From Tateyamaria pelophila (GTDB lineage Bacteria > Pseudomonadota > Alphaproteobacteria > Rhodobacterales > Rhodobacteraceae), in assembly GCF_019966495.1 (NCBI RefSeq), contig NZ_JAIMIA010000006.1:1-64000 (forward strand): a stretch of 64,000 nucleotides of DNA, in the 5' to 3' direction. This document shows positions 1 to 8,079 of the stretch, in pieces; positions within the stretch are counted from its first letter, which is position 1; every line of letters begins with the position of its first letter. Position numbers and translations under genes: made by a program. The notes beneath the pieces were generated by a model. That model was not told the DNA's origin, searched no databases, and saw only the letters and a program-made list of their open reading frames with translations.

Positions 1-149
1 ACGGCATATTGGTTGGGATGTTCATGGCATCAAATTAACCTAGCCATAACGGCCGAACAACTTGGCAATACCGTTGAACCACCAAGCGGAAAAGGTCCTG
101 TCGGCAAGCGTCGAAAATCAAATCTCCGCGCGTGCGAGCAATTTTCGGG

Positions 150-833
150 CTAAACCACCACCCGCACCTCGCTCACATCTCCGTCCACCTCACGGCAGGC
201 GGCCAGGATGCGCCGTTCCAGATGGGTCTGCACATAAGCACCGTGAAACCGCGACGGCGCGCGAAGGGTCAGCCGCCCGCCTGCCCGCTCCACCCGTTCA
301 AGCCCTGCAATCCAACTGGCATAGAGCCCCGGGTCATTGCCATGCAGCACGGCCTGCGCCAGCGCCCACTCCGTGCCGGGGCTGATATCGGGCGCGCGCA
401 CGTTTCCTTTGACCGGCATGGGCACGACGGTATCATCAGCCGCATCCCCCTGCCCCATCCGCAATTCGAAATCCGGTCCGACCGCTGGCCATTGCGGCGC
501 CGTGTCGTCCAGCATGCGACCCAGATCGAGACCATATTGGGTCACCCGCCCCCGTGTTCCCTGACGGCGCACCACCAACCATCCGCGCGCGCGCAACAGG
601 GCCATCTCGCGTTTGACGGTACGTTCATCGACCGACCACAGCCGCGCAATCTCGCGTTGCCCAACGGCAAGTTCATCGCGCGCCCAGTTATAGCGCGCCG
701 TCACCAGCGTCATCAGCCGCAGGACCCGGCGTTGATCGTGTTTGCCCTGCGCCAGCGCATAGGCCCCCAAGGCTGTCAGAATATCATATTTGCGCGCAGA
801 GGCTCCCTGGCCAACCGGCCTTAGCGTTTGCAT
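150..833 (-). CDS. DnaA-like plasmid replication initiator
   Basis: The 227-residue protein is probably the replication initiator of this replicon. Residues about 15-100 look like a winged-helix DNA-binding region (MTLVTARYNWARDELAVG, then EIARLWSVDERTVKREMALL). The C-terminal 60 residues resemble the N-terminal domain of chromosomal DnaA (ASWIAGLERV, LTLRAPSRFHGAYV, then LERRILAACREV). No AAA+ ATPase motifs are present, as is known for the short DnaA-like plasmid initiators of Rhodobacterales. The gene is divergent from parAB across a repeat-containing spacer, the layout reported for DnaA-like replicons. ATG at 833 is the first in-frame start. Plasmid photosynthesis clusters in this group use the same initiator class, so the context agrees. 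The exact subgroup cannot be assigned by eye. Confidence 0.8.
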   Translation of the reverse strand: MQTLRPVGQGASARKYDILTALGAYALAQGKHDQRRVLRLMTLVTARYNWARDELAVGQREIARLWSVDERTVKREMALLRARGWLVVRRQGTRGRVTQYGLDLGRMLDDTAPQWPAVGPDFELRMGQGDAADDTVVPMPVKGNVRAPDISPGTEWALAQAVLHGNDPGLYASWIAGLERVERAGGRLTLRAPSRFHGAYVQTHLERRILAACREVDGDVSEVRVVV

Positions 834-1035
834 AGCTGCCCTCGATGTTGAAAGAGCCGGGACATTGCCCGGGTCATACCTGCCTGCGGTGGGATCTGGT
901 CCCGGCGGTTCTGGCCGCTTTTCCGCGTCTCCCTCCGATTTGCGTCTTGAGTGACGATTCTGTCAAGGGTTGATCGCACAAAGGGCGATATCCCAACCCA
1001 ATTCAAAAACAAGATTTGAGGTATTAATGGTATAG

Positions 1036-1056
1036 GGGGACATGCAGGCTGTCCCC
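1036..1056. repeat. Inverted repeat with parS-like arms
   Basis: GGGGACA (1036-1042) is repeated inverted as TGTCCCC (1050-1056) with a 7-nt spacer. The arms equal the outer halves of the palindromes at 1298, 4174 and 5345. It could be a partial ParB site, an operator for the rep/par genes or a hairpin. Another single half, TGTCCCC, is at 1103-1109. Confidence 0.5.
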
Positions 1057-1220
1057 TGTTTGATCGCTTTTGTCACCCCATAGCTAGCGAAATGTTCCAA
1101 GCTGTCCCCCATATAAGCCGCCACATTCTAGAAAAACCTGGCATCCCGGCGAATCGCTCCCAGTCTTCAGACACCGTCAGATAAACAAGGCGTTCGGCAC
1201 GGTTACGAAATGATATTCCC

Positions 1221-1241
1221 CTTTTGCTTTTTTTGCAAAAG
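1221..1241. repeat. T-rich inverted repeat upstream of parA
   Basis: CTTTTGC (1221-1227) and GCAAAAG (1235-1241) are separated by seven T residues. The repeat lies about 90 bp before the chosen parA start. Possible roles are an operator for the par operon or part of the origin; the sequence alone does not decide. Confidence 0.4.
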
Positions 1242-1297
1242 CAGCGTAAATCAGAAATTGAGCACCAAAAGCGTCCCATGAGGGGCCGAAAACAGAC

Positions 1298-1311
1298 GTC
1301 CCCGCGGGGAC
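1298..1311. promoter_or_regulatory. Candidate parS palindrome 1
   Basis: GTCCCCGCGGGGAC is a perfect 14-bp palindrome, 17 bp upstream of the parA start. The same core recurs as 18-bp and 20-bp perfect palindromes at 4174 and 5345. Three copies clustered within 4.1 kb around parAB, and none seen elsewhere in the window, point to a ParB-binding centromere site. Function is inferred from position and repetition. Confidence 0.6.
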
Positions 1312-1328
1312 AAACCCACAGGCAGACC

Positions 1329-2633
1329 ATGTTTACCCATTCAGACCTCGCCAAATTACAAGCCCAGTCGCTCAAGATGCAGGGCTTTATCCGGCAGCAG
1401 ACCTACTCGCCGCAAAACGAGAAGACGCTGCGCCGGTTTTCCAGCTGGGAAGTGGCGGAGCTGATCTTCAAGGCCAACCAATCCACCCTGCGCGGACGTC
1501 TTGCCGCCGATCCCTCCCTGCCCCAGGGCATCGTCGAAGAGGACGGACGCCAGCGCTGGTATTCCCTCGAAGAGATCAACGAACTGCGCCGCCGCATCAA
1601 GGTGAACCGCAAGTCGCTCATGCCGTACCGCCCGCCCGGAAAACGCGCGATCCGCGCCGCCATCGCCAACTTCAAGGGCGGGGCCGGCAAGTCGACGGTG
1701 GCGCTGCACTTTGCCCATGCCGCCGCCCTCGATGGCTACCGGGTGCTTTGTATCGATTTCGACCCGCAGGCCACGCTCAGCCATTCCATGGGCCTCTCGG
1801 ACGTGGCCGAAGAATACACGGTCTGGGGGATCATGGCGCGCGATCTGGCCAATGAAACCGACCGGATGAACTCTGCCATGCACGGCGCGGAATCGGGCGC
1901 CGCCCTGCCGCAACGCCGCCTGCCCGCCGCGATCACCGACATGGGGCTGTCGGACCTGCGCGCCTCGGATTTCATCAAGCCGACGAACTGGCCCACCATC
2001 GATATCGTGCCCTCCTGCGCCAACGCGGCCTTTGTCGAATTTGCCTCCGCCCAATACCGGCACCTCAACCCGGAATGGTCCTTCTTTGCGCCGGTGTCGC
2101 GCTTCCTCGATCAGCTCAGCCCCGACGCCTACGACCTGATTATTTTCGACTGCCCACCCGCCATCGGCTATCAATCCATGAATGCGGTTTTTGCCGCCGA
2201 TGTGCTCTATGTCCCTTCTGGCCCCGGCTATTGGGAATACGATTCCACGACGTCCTTCATCGGCCAGCTTGCCGAAGCGCTGGAGGATCTCAGCCGTTTC
2301 AACGGGCTTGTCCCCGAGGGGACGATGACACTGCCCAAGACATTTCTCGACTTGCGGTTCCTGCTGACGCGCTACGAGTCCGGCAACGAATTGCACCGGG
2401 CCATGCAGGGCGCGTTCCAGAAAGTGTTCGGGGATCGGGTCTGTGAACATCCGATCGAGATGACACGGGCCGTCGAACAATCGGGGCGCTTTTTATCGAG
2501 CATCTATGAAATCGACTACCGCGACATGACGCGCGAAACCTGGCGCCGCGCCCGCGCCTCGTTCGACCGCGCCTATGATGAATTCAAGACCAATTTGGGT
2601 GACGCCTGGGACAAGCTGGAGGATGAGGCATGA
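1329..2633 (+). CDS. parA: ParA-type plasmid partition ATPase
   Basis: A 434-residue P-loop ATPase that moves or positions plasmid copies together with ParB. The deviant Walker A motif FKGGAGKST is at about residues 115-123, followed by CIDFDPQATLS and, later, the Walker B-like DLIIFDCPPAIGY. The N-terminal 110 residues carry a helix-turn-helix-like region (FSSWEVAELIFKANQSTLRGRL), typical of the larger plasmid ParA/RepA proteins that also repress their own operon. The frame is open back to 1224, but ATG 1329 is preferred because a longer start would translate through the palindrome at 1298 and add 35 residues without family resemblance. The stop overlaps the parB start (ATGA), so the two are translationally coupled. 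Confidence 0.9.
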   Translation: MFTHSDLAKLQAQSLKMQGFIRQQTYSPQNEKTLRRFSSWEVAELIFKANQSTLRGRLAADPSLPQGIVEEDGRQRWYSLEEINELRRRIKVNRKSLMPYRPPGKRAIRAAIANFKGGAGKSTVALHFAHAAALDGYRVLCIDFDPQATLSHSMGLSDVAEEYTVWGIMARDLANETDRMNSAMHGAESGAALPQRRLPAAITDMGLSDLRASDFIKPTNWPTIDIVPSCANAAFVEFASAQYRHLNPEWSFFAPVSRFLDQLSPDAYDLIIFDCPPAIGYQSMNAVFAADVLYVPSGPGYWEYDSTTSFIGQLAEALEDLSRFNGLVPEGTMTLPKTFLDLRFLLTRYESGNELHRAMQGAFQKVFGDRVCEHPIEMTRAVEQSGRFLSSIYEIDYRDMTRETWRRARASFDRAYDEFKTNLGDAWDKLEDEA

Positions 2634-3685
2634 GCAAGCGCCGCGTATTCGATATCGACTTTGAACCGGAAGCCGATATGGCTTCCGACACCCCTGCCCC
2701 GGCGGATGAACCCGCACGCCGCGGTCCGATGGCCGCTGCAATTTCCGAGAACGCCGACGCGCTGACGGAACGCAAGTCCGCCGAAGCCGCGATCCGTGCC
2801 GAAAACGATCGGCTGGCCCATGAATACGTCTCGCTGAAAAAAGACGGCGCAATCGTTGCGCGCCTCCCCATCGACGACGTGAAAATGACCAAGCTGACCC
2901 GCGACCGGGGCAAGGGTGAGGATACCGAGTTCAACGAATTGAAAACCTCGATCCGCGACATCGGCCTGTCCAATCCGATCCAGGTCGAAGACACGGGGCA
3001 TGGCTATGAGCTGATCCAGGGCTACCGCCGTCTTGCGGCTTATAGGTCCCTTTACCAGCAAACCGGGGACAAGAAATTTTTGACCATTCCCGCCACATTG
3101 GTGGCCAGGGGAGAGGCGCTTGAAAACCTCTACCGCCGGATGGTCGACGAAAACCTCGTGCGGCGCGACATTTCCTTTGCGGAGATGGGCCAGCTTGCCT
3201 CGTCCTATGCCCGCGAAACCGGGGTTCCGCTCGGCGATGCCATCGCCACGCTCTACGCATCGGCGGGCCGACAGAAACGGAACTACATCGCCCATTTCAG
3301 CACGCTGATGGACCTGATCGGTGACAAGCTGACATTCCCCGAAGCGATCCCACGGTCGCTTGGCCTGAAGCTGATCAAGGGGATGGAGGAGTATCCGCGG
3401 ATGCGGCGGCATCTTGGCACTGTTCTGGATAATCACAAACCGCATAACGCCGCGGCGGAACTGGCCCTGTTGAACAAGGTTCTGGCTCCCAAGACGGTCG
3501 ATGGCCCGACGGGTCCGTCGACGTCCTCCAAGACCACGATCCGCTTGAACCGACGTTCCGGGAACGTGAAAGTGACCGGCGCACGCGGCAAGATCGAAGT
3601 CCAGATGAACAAGGATTTCGGTGCCGTGGATGCCCGAAAACTTGAGGCCGGCGTGCGGGCGCTATTGGATCAATTGGGTCTCTAA
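2630..3685 (+). CDS. parB: ParB-type plasmid partition protein
   Basis: A 351-residue ParB family protein that binds parS sites and stimulates ParA. The N-terminal 60 residues are probably disordered. The ParB/sulfiredoxin-like CTP-binding domain spans about residues 80-165 (FNELKTSIRDIGLSNPIQV, then GYELIQGYRRLAAYR, the family's GERR-like box, and ENLVRRDISFAEMGQLA). A helix-turn-helix KorB-like region follows (LGDAIATLYASAGRQKRNYI), and the C-terminal 80 residues would dimerise. It overlaps parA by 4 bp. The stop codon overlaps the end of convergent bchO by 3 bp, so the plasmid backbone joins the photosynthesis cluster with no spacer. Confidence 0.9.
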   Translation: MSKRRVFDIDFEPEADMASDTPAPADEPARRGPMAAAISENADALTERKSAEAAIRAENDRLAHEYVSLKKDGAIVARLPIDDVKMTKLTRDRGKGEDTEFNELKTSIRDIGLSNPIQVEDTGHGYELIQGYRRLAAYRSLYQQTGDKKFLTIPATLVARGEALENLYRRMVDENLVRRDISFAEMGQLASSYARETGVPLGDAIATLYASAGRQKRNYIAHFSTLMDLIGDKLTFPEAIPRSLGLKLIKGMEEYPRMRRHLGTVLDNHKPHNAAAELALLNKVLAPKTVDGPTGPSTSSKTTIRLNRRSGNVKVTGARGKIEVQMNKDFGAVDARKLEAGVRALLDQLGL

Positions 3686-4554
3686 ACACCATGTTTGGCA
3701 ATGATTGAACGAACAAGGTCCGCAGTCTCTGCGGGCCTTTCTTCGTGCAGCAGATGGCCCAGCCCCTGCATGTGATGCACCTGCGCTCCGGGGATCAGCC
3801 GTGCGGCGTCCTCGGACACTTCGGGCGCCACGGTCTTGTCCTTGTCACCGACGATGAAATGCACCGGGCCCTGATGATCCGGCAGGCTGTCCAGCAATGG
3901 GTTGAGTTGCCATTGCGCCATCATCAAAAGCGTCCCGTCCACATGATTTCTGTCCGCAACAAGGCGGCGGTAGAGATCGAGGCCCTCGGCATCCAGATCA
4001 GAGCCGGTTGAGCCGATCAGGGATTTGATCCGGTCCGGGTTGGACGACGCGCCGGAGAACAATCTGGCGCTGAACGGGATGGCAGCCAGCGCCTTGGCCA
4101 TGGCGGGAAACAACAGACCGGCGAGGCCTTTGAATTCGCTGAGGGCCGCGTTGATGCCGATCACCAAGGGCGACTGTCCCCGCGGGGACAGATCCGGCTG
4201 CGCGAGCCGCAGCGCGACCGCTCCGCCCGCCGAATGCCCGATGATCACATCCGGATCCCATCCTTCCTGCGCGCAAAGCGCGGCGATGTCCTGCGCCATG
4301 GCATCGAGCCCGGATCGGTGGCGTGCGCCAAGCTGGGTGAAGCCATGGCCGGGCAGGTCCAGCGCGACAACGTGATGGGTTTCCGCAAGGATGCGCAGAA
4401 GCTCCCTGTAGCTGTGTGTGGAGCCACCGGCCCCATGGAGCATGAGAATGGTTTTGCCTTCGCCTGCTTCCTGAACATGCCAGCGGTGAACCGGCCCCTG
4501 AACGCGCCGGGACAACGCCGCGTTGGGCCAGTCAGAGATCGTGCTCCAGTCCAT
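3682..4554 (-). CDS. bchO: BchO, Mg-chelatase-associated alpha/beta hydrolase
   Basis: A 290-residue alpha/beta-hydrolase fold protein, conserved beside bchD and bchI in phototrophic proteobacteria and thought to assist magnesium chelation; its precise reaction is unknown. Visible motifs are the oxyanion-loop HGAGGS (about residue 40), the nucleophile elbow GHSAGG (about 105-110) and a C-terminal GLGHLLHEE with the catalytic-type His. It is the last gene of the leftward crtA-bchI-bchD-bchO operon and starts 3 bp after the bchD stop. An oddity is the peptide LSPRGQ in the middle, which is encoded by a perfect 18-bp palindrome (4174-4191) matching the candidate parS sites. Confidence 0.88.
   Translation of the reverse strand: MDWSTISDWPNAALSRRVQGPVHRWHVQEAGEGKTILMLHGAGGSTHSYRELLRILAETHHVVALDLPGHGFTQLGARHRSGLDAMAQDIAALCAQEGWDPDVIIGHSAGGAVALRLAQPDLSPRGQSPLVIGINAALSEFKGLAGLLFPAMAKALAAIPFSARLFSGASSNPDRIKSLIGSTGSDLDAEGLDLYRRLVADRNHVDGTLLMMAQWQLNPLLDSLPDHQGPVHFIVGDKDKTVAPEVSEDAARLIPGAQVHHMQGLGHLLHEERPAETADLVRSIIAKHGV
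4174..4191. promoter_or_regulatory. Candidate parS palindrome 2, inside bchO
   Basis: CTGTCCCCGCGGGGACAG is a perfect 18-bp palindrome with the same core as the sites at 1298 and 5345. It is read in frame as Leu-Ser-Pro-Arg-Gly-Gln in bchO, 0.5 kb past parB. A ParB-binding role is inferred. Confidence 0.6.
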
Positions 4555-4557
4555 GGC

Positions 4558-6210
4558 TCACGCGTCCAGCGCGGCAGTGACAGCGTCGGTGAGGCGCTCT
4601 GCGTTTGCGCGTGGCAACGGGATGTAAGGCGCATTCATAATGCGCCCCAAGGCTTGCAATGCAGGTTGTGGGCGGTTGGACATGTCGAGGACCAGAGCGG
4701 AAATGCCGGACCCGCGCAGCACGCTCGCCATTTGCTCGGCGTCCGCACCGGCTTGCGCCCGGTTTGCGCTCCCGTCCAGAGCGATGTTCGCACGGCCGTC
4801 GGTAATCAGGATCACAGTCGGCGTCAGACCCTTGGAGCGCGATTGTTGTCCCAGCAGCATCGCGTGCTGGAGCCCGGATGCCAGCGGCGTGCCGCCGCCA
4901 CCGGGCAGGGCGGACAAGCGCCGTTTTGTCTGGACCAGCGACCGGGTGGGCGGCAACAGTGTCTCCGCTTCGGTGCCGCGGAAGGCGATCAGTGCAACAT
5001 GATCGCGGCTTGCATAGGCTTCGGCCAGAAGCAATTCGATCGCGCCCTTGGCTTCGCCCAATCGGGACATTGCGGCAGAGCCGGAAGCGTCTACGCAAAA
5101 GATCAACAGGCGGTCGGATTGCTCGGCATAGCGCTTGAGGCGGATGTCGGACGGGCGGATCAGGAGGCCAGTGCGTCCGGGCTGCTGCTGCCGCCTGAGT
5201 GGCTGCCAAGGGGCGGCGGCGCGCAGGGTCGCCACAAGATCGATGCGCGCGCTGCTTTCCAGCCGACCGGGACGAGAGGGCAGGGGGCGTCCGCGCCGGT
5301 TGCCCGTGCGGGTTTGTCCTGCCCCGGCGCCGCCCGCGCTTCGGCTTGTCCCCGCGGGGACAAGCCCCTCCAGCAGACCGGGCGGCAACAACGCCTTGAC
5401 CGCCGCGATCAGCATGTCGCCGTCCGGCAGTTCAAGCTCATCGCTTTGTTGCTGCCCGTCCGCGTCATCCGGTTCGGGCGCGGGGTCTTGCTCGGGCGGG
5501 GGGGGATCGTCGGCCTCATCTTCTTGCGGAACGGTTGTTGCGCGGTGAGGAAAGACCAGCGCGGCGGCCGCTTCCACATCGCCTTCCATCAATGCATCCC
5601 GGCCATTCAGGCGCGCATGGGCCCGCGCCGCATGCAAGGCCAGCGTTGGCGCGCGCAGAGAGTGGATGCCGAAAGCTGCCGCCAGTTCGGTAAGCTGGAT
5701 CAGCGCATCGGCAATCTGGATCGGTGCGCCCGCCGCGATGGTCAGGGGGGCCGCCCAGTTGCGCGGGCGACGCCCCACGGGTTCGATGTGAAAGGCGAGC
5801 CGTTCGGAGAGGGCCGCCGCAACATGTTCGTCCGGCTCTGCGCCCTCGTCGATGGCCAAAATCCCCTGTGTCAGAGACTGATCCATCAAGCTCGCGAGCT
5901 TGGCTGCGAGTGTCGGGGTGCAGCGTTCGGCCATCGGGAGGATAACAATGCAAGGATTTGCAAAGAACCCTTTTGTTTCAATGATTTGAGAGGAGGCAAG
6001 TGTCGCGCTGAGATCAATGCCGCCAAAAAGCTGCTCATCGGAGATGGTGCCGGGCATCTTGCGCAGGGGCAGGGGGCTGTCGAAGCTGGCAAGCATCGCG
6101 TCCCGGTCAGGGCTTGCGCGCATGCGGATAACGGCACCGCCCAGTCCCGCAGGATCGACGGCCAGCAAGCGGAGCGCAAGGGCGGCCATATGCCAGCTGT
6201 GATCACTCAT
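4558..6210 (-). CDS. bchD: Magnesium chelatase subunit D
   Basis: A 550-residue subunit of the Mg-protoporphyrin IX chelatase (BchHID), which inserts Mg2+ at the first committed step of bacteriochlorophyll synthesis. The N-terminal part is AAA-like without an intact Walker A, as is normal for BchD. A Pro/Asp/Glu-rich linker lies at about residues 240-275 (ADDPPPPEQDPAPEP). The C-terminal integrin-I/VWA domain has the MIDAS motif DASGS at about residue 373, followed by GGGGTPLASGL and ITDGRANIAL. It forms an operon with bchI upstream (93-bp gap) and bchO downstream (3 bp). A 20-bp palindrome matching the putative parS encodes Leu-Val-Pro-Ala-Gly-Thr just after the acidic linker. Confidence 0.95.
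   Translation of the reverse strand: MSDHSWHMAALALRLLAVDPAGLGGAVIRMRASPDRDAMLASFDSPLPLRKMPGTISDEQLFGGIDLSATLASSQIIETKGFFANPCIVILPMAERCTPTLAAKLASLMDQSLTQGILAIDEGAEPDEHVAAALSERLAFHIEPVGRRPRNWAAPLTIAAGAPIQIADALIQLTELAAAFGIHSLRAPTLALHAARAHARLNGRDALMEGDVEAAAALVFPHRATTVPQEDEADDPPPPEQDPAPEPDDADGQQQSDELELPDGDMLIAAVKALLPPGLLEGLVPAGTSRSAGGAGAGQTRTGNRRGRPLPSRPGRLESSARIDLVATLRAAAPWQPLRRQQQPGRTGLLIRPSDIRLKRYAEQSDRLLIFCVDASGSAAMSRLGEAKGAIELLLAEAYASRDHVALIAFRGTEAETLLPPTRSLVQTKRRLSALPGGGGTPLASGLQHAMLLGQQSRSKGLTPTVILITDGRANIALDGSANRAQAGADAEQMASVLRGSGISALVLDMSNRPQPALQALGRIMNAPYIPLPRANAERLTDAVTAALDA
5345..5364. promoter_or_regulatory. Candidate parS palindrome 3, inside bchD
   Basis: CTTGTCCCCGCGGGGACAAG is a perfect 20-bp palindrome, the longest of the three copies. 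It falls in the loop between the acidic linker and the VWA domain of BchD, a position that should tolerate extra residues. ParB binding is inferred. Confidence 0.6.
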
Positions 6211-6303
6211 GGGGCAGGGCAGGGGGTGCGTGGGTTGGTCCCTCTGACGCCAACCCGTAAGGCGGAGGCATCCTCCGCCATGCCTCAGTCGCCACAGGCA
6301 CCA

Positions 6304-7311
6304 TCAGCCAAGCACCGTTTCGACGGTGCGGGCCACGCGGGTGCCGCTTCCGGCCTCGTCCAACGGGTCGCGGCGCAAACGGTGGCTGAGGGTGATGGGC
6401 GCGATGGCCTTGAGGTGGTCGCGAGTCAGCACCTTGTCCTTCTGATAGGCGGCCAGGGCGCGGGCGGCCCGCAGCAGGGTCAATTCGCCCCGCAGACCGT
6501 CGCTGCCTAAAGCGATGCAAAGCTCTGCGCAGTCGTGCAGGATGGCGTCAGGCGTTTCCACCGCTGGCAGGGCCTTGCGGGCAGCCAGGATCTTGCGTCG
6601 GATCGTGGCATCTTTCTTGGAGTAGATTTCCATGAAGCTGTCGAAATCCGTCTCGAAGGCATCGCGGCGCTTGATCACTTCGATCCGCTGGGCCACGTCG
6701 TTGGGGCTGCGCACCTCTACCGAAAGGCCAAAGCGGTCCAGCAATTGCGGGCGCAATTCGCCTTCTTCGGGGTTGCCGGAACCGACCAGAACAAAGCGCG
6801 CGGGATGGCGGATCGAGAGCCCTTCGCGCTCGACCACGTTTTCGCCCGATTGCGCCACGTCGAGCAGCAGATCGACGATGTGGTCTTCCAGCAGATTGAC
6901 CTCGTCGATGTAGAGATAGCCGCGATTGGCCCGCGCCAGCAGGCCCGGCTCAAACGCCTTTTCGCCCCGCGTCAGAGCCCGTTCGATATCGAGTGCGCCG
7001 ACGACCCGGTCTTCGGTCGCGCCGAGGGGCAGGTCGATCACCGGGGTCGGCTTGTTGACGGCCTTTGTGTTGGCGATCTCCGCCCAATCGGGGCATTCGT
7101 CATATGTGGCGGCGTTGATCGGGCACCCCGCCACGGCCTTGATCGGCGGCAAGAGGGCGGCCAGCGCCCGCACGGCGGTGGATTTGCCCGTGCCGCGATC
7201 CCCGAACACCAACACGCCGCCGATTCCGGGATCAATCGCAGTCAGGATCATCGCCTGTTTCATATCGGTCTGGCCGACGATTGCGGAAAAGGGGAAGGGG
7301 GTCTTGCTCAT
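6304..7311 (-). CDS. bchI: Magnesium chelatase subunit I (AAA+ ATPase)
   Basis: A 335-residue AAA+ motor of the Mg chelatase, which forms rings with BchD and drives Mg2+ insertion by BchH. Walker A is GDRGTGKST (about residues 38-46), Walker B is LYIDEVNLL (about 145) and a sensor-type segment VGSGNPEEGELRPQLLDRFG follows. The start at 7311 (MSKTPFPFSAIVGQ) matches the family N-terminus; an upstream in-frame start at 7404 would add 31 unrelated residues inside crtA. The start overlaps the crtA stop by 4 bp. bchH is not in the window. Confidence 0.96.
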   Translation of the reverse strand: MSKTPFPFSAIVGQTDMKQAMILTAIDPGIGGVLVFGDRGTGKSTAVRALAALLPPIKAVAGCPINAATYDECPDWAEIANTKAVNKPTPVIDLPLGATEDRVVGALDIERALTRGEKAFEPGLLARANRGYLYIDEVNLLEDHIVDLLLDVAQSGENVVEREGLSIRHPARFVLVGSGNPEEGELRPQLLDRFGLSVEVRSPNDVAQRIEVIKRRDAFETDFDSFMEIYSKKDATIRRKILAARKALPAVETPDAILHDCAELCIALGSDGLRGELTLLRAARALAAYQKDKVLTRDHLKAIAPITLSHRLRRDPLDEAGSGTRVARTVETVLG

Positions 7312-8018
7312 GAAAGGTCCAGTCCTTGCAAGGGGCTCTTGCCGCCCCAGGTGCCGGTATCGCCAAGGATTGCGAAGCGGGCATATAATTCTTCCTTGAA
7401 CCACGCGCCTTCGCGCACGGCCTTGATGGCTTCGGCATGGGGCCCGCCTTGCTGTCGTGCGAAGGCGGCCATTTCGGTGGCGCCGGGCCAGATCGAGAAG
7501 GTGATTTGGTGCAGCATCGGCACTTCGCCGATCCCGATCTTGAACACCACGTTCGGGTCCTTGCCGATCACGGCCGAAATATCGGGCACGCGGCTCCAGA
7601 ATCTGGGCAGGATGCCGGGCTTGATCGTCGCGCGGGTGAGCGCGGCCAGTGGCCCACTTTCAGGCTCTGACACGGGCAAAAACGGCTCTTGCCCGCTCCA
7701 GTTGCCCCGCGCCGAAGTCGGGGTCAGGAAAATCGTCCAGTCTTCGGTGGCGCGTGCGCGATATTTTTGGAAGATCGTGGTGTTGGCCACCCGGTCGCGG
7801 GCGGTCTCCACATCCGGCCATGTGCACAATATAGCATAGACTGCGGTGTTGGGCCGGGGCGTGAACCCTTCGCCCGTTCCGGAGCCGCAAAGTTTCCAGA
7901 ATCCGATATCCGGCACGCGCGGCATCGCCAGACGGGCAGCGCCCATCATGGTCAAAGCCCAGGCGCGGTCCTGCCACCGATCGAAGCGGAAGAAAGAAAG
8001 TGTCGTCGTCTGATTCAT
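7308..8018 (-). CDS. crtA: Spheroidene monooxygenase CrtA
   Basis: A 236-residue protein of the CrtA family, which oxidises spheroidene to the keto-carotenoid spheroidenone using O2. Segments such as TLSFFRFDRWQDRAWALTMM, GFWKLCGSGTGEGFTP and PFLPVSEPESGPLAALTRAT are characteristic. CrtA is the first gene of the leftward crtA-bchI-bchD-bchO operon, which links the aerobic carotenoid step to Mg chelation. The divergent spacer to crtI holds two PpsR-type sites. Spheroidenone is the main carotenoid of most phototrophic roseobacters, so the gene fits the context. Confidence 0.92.
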   Translation of the reverse strand: MNQTTTLSFFRFDRWQDRAWALTMMGAARLAMPRVPDIGFWKLCGSGTGEGFTPRPNTAVYAILCTWPDVETARDRVANTTIFQKYRARATEDWTIFLTPTSARGNWSGQEPFLPVSEPESGPLAALTRATIKPGILPRFWSRVPDISAVIGKDPNVVFKIGIGEVPMLHQITFSIWPGATEMAAFARQQGGPHAEAIKAVREGAWFKEELYARFAILGDTGTWGGKSPLQGLDLS

Positions 8019-8079
8019 GTCTTTGCACTGTATGCGTGCCTTTGGGCACAGAAGTTAAGCCTATCGGTCGAAAATAAAT

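Larger units (their letters stand above)
834..1328. other. rep-parA intergenic region, candidate origin and control region
   Basis: This 495-bp spacer lies between the divergent initiator and parA and has no convincing gene. It contains several elements with GGGGACA/TGTCCCC arms: an inverted repeat at 1036-1056, a single TGTCCCC at 1103-1109 and a perfect palindrome at 1298-1311. It also has an A/T-rich stretch around 1005-1035 and a T-rich inverted repeat at 1221-1241. These are the features expected of an origin and of autoregulated rep/par promoters, but no classical DnaA-box array or iteron array was seen, so the exact origin is inferred from position. Confidence 0.5.

Noticed and set aside
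1224-1328. Longer parA start
   Set aside because: It would add 35 residues encoded by the T-rich repeat and the palindrome, with no ParA resemblance.
3064-3073. CGGGGACAAG inside parB as a further parS copy
   Set aside because: Only one half of the palindrome; the other arm is absent.
4234-6510. Long rightward open frame of 758 codons
   Set aside because: It is antisense to bchO, bchD and bchI, has no family resemblance and is an effect of high GC content.
8029-8047. Third PpsR site upstream of crtA
   Set aside because: The distance between TGT and ACA is 16, not 12.
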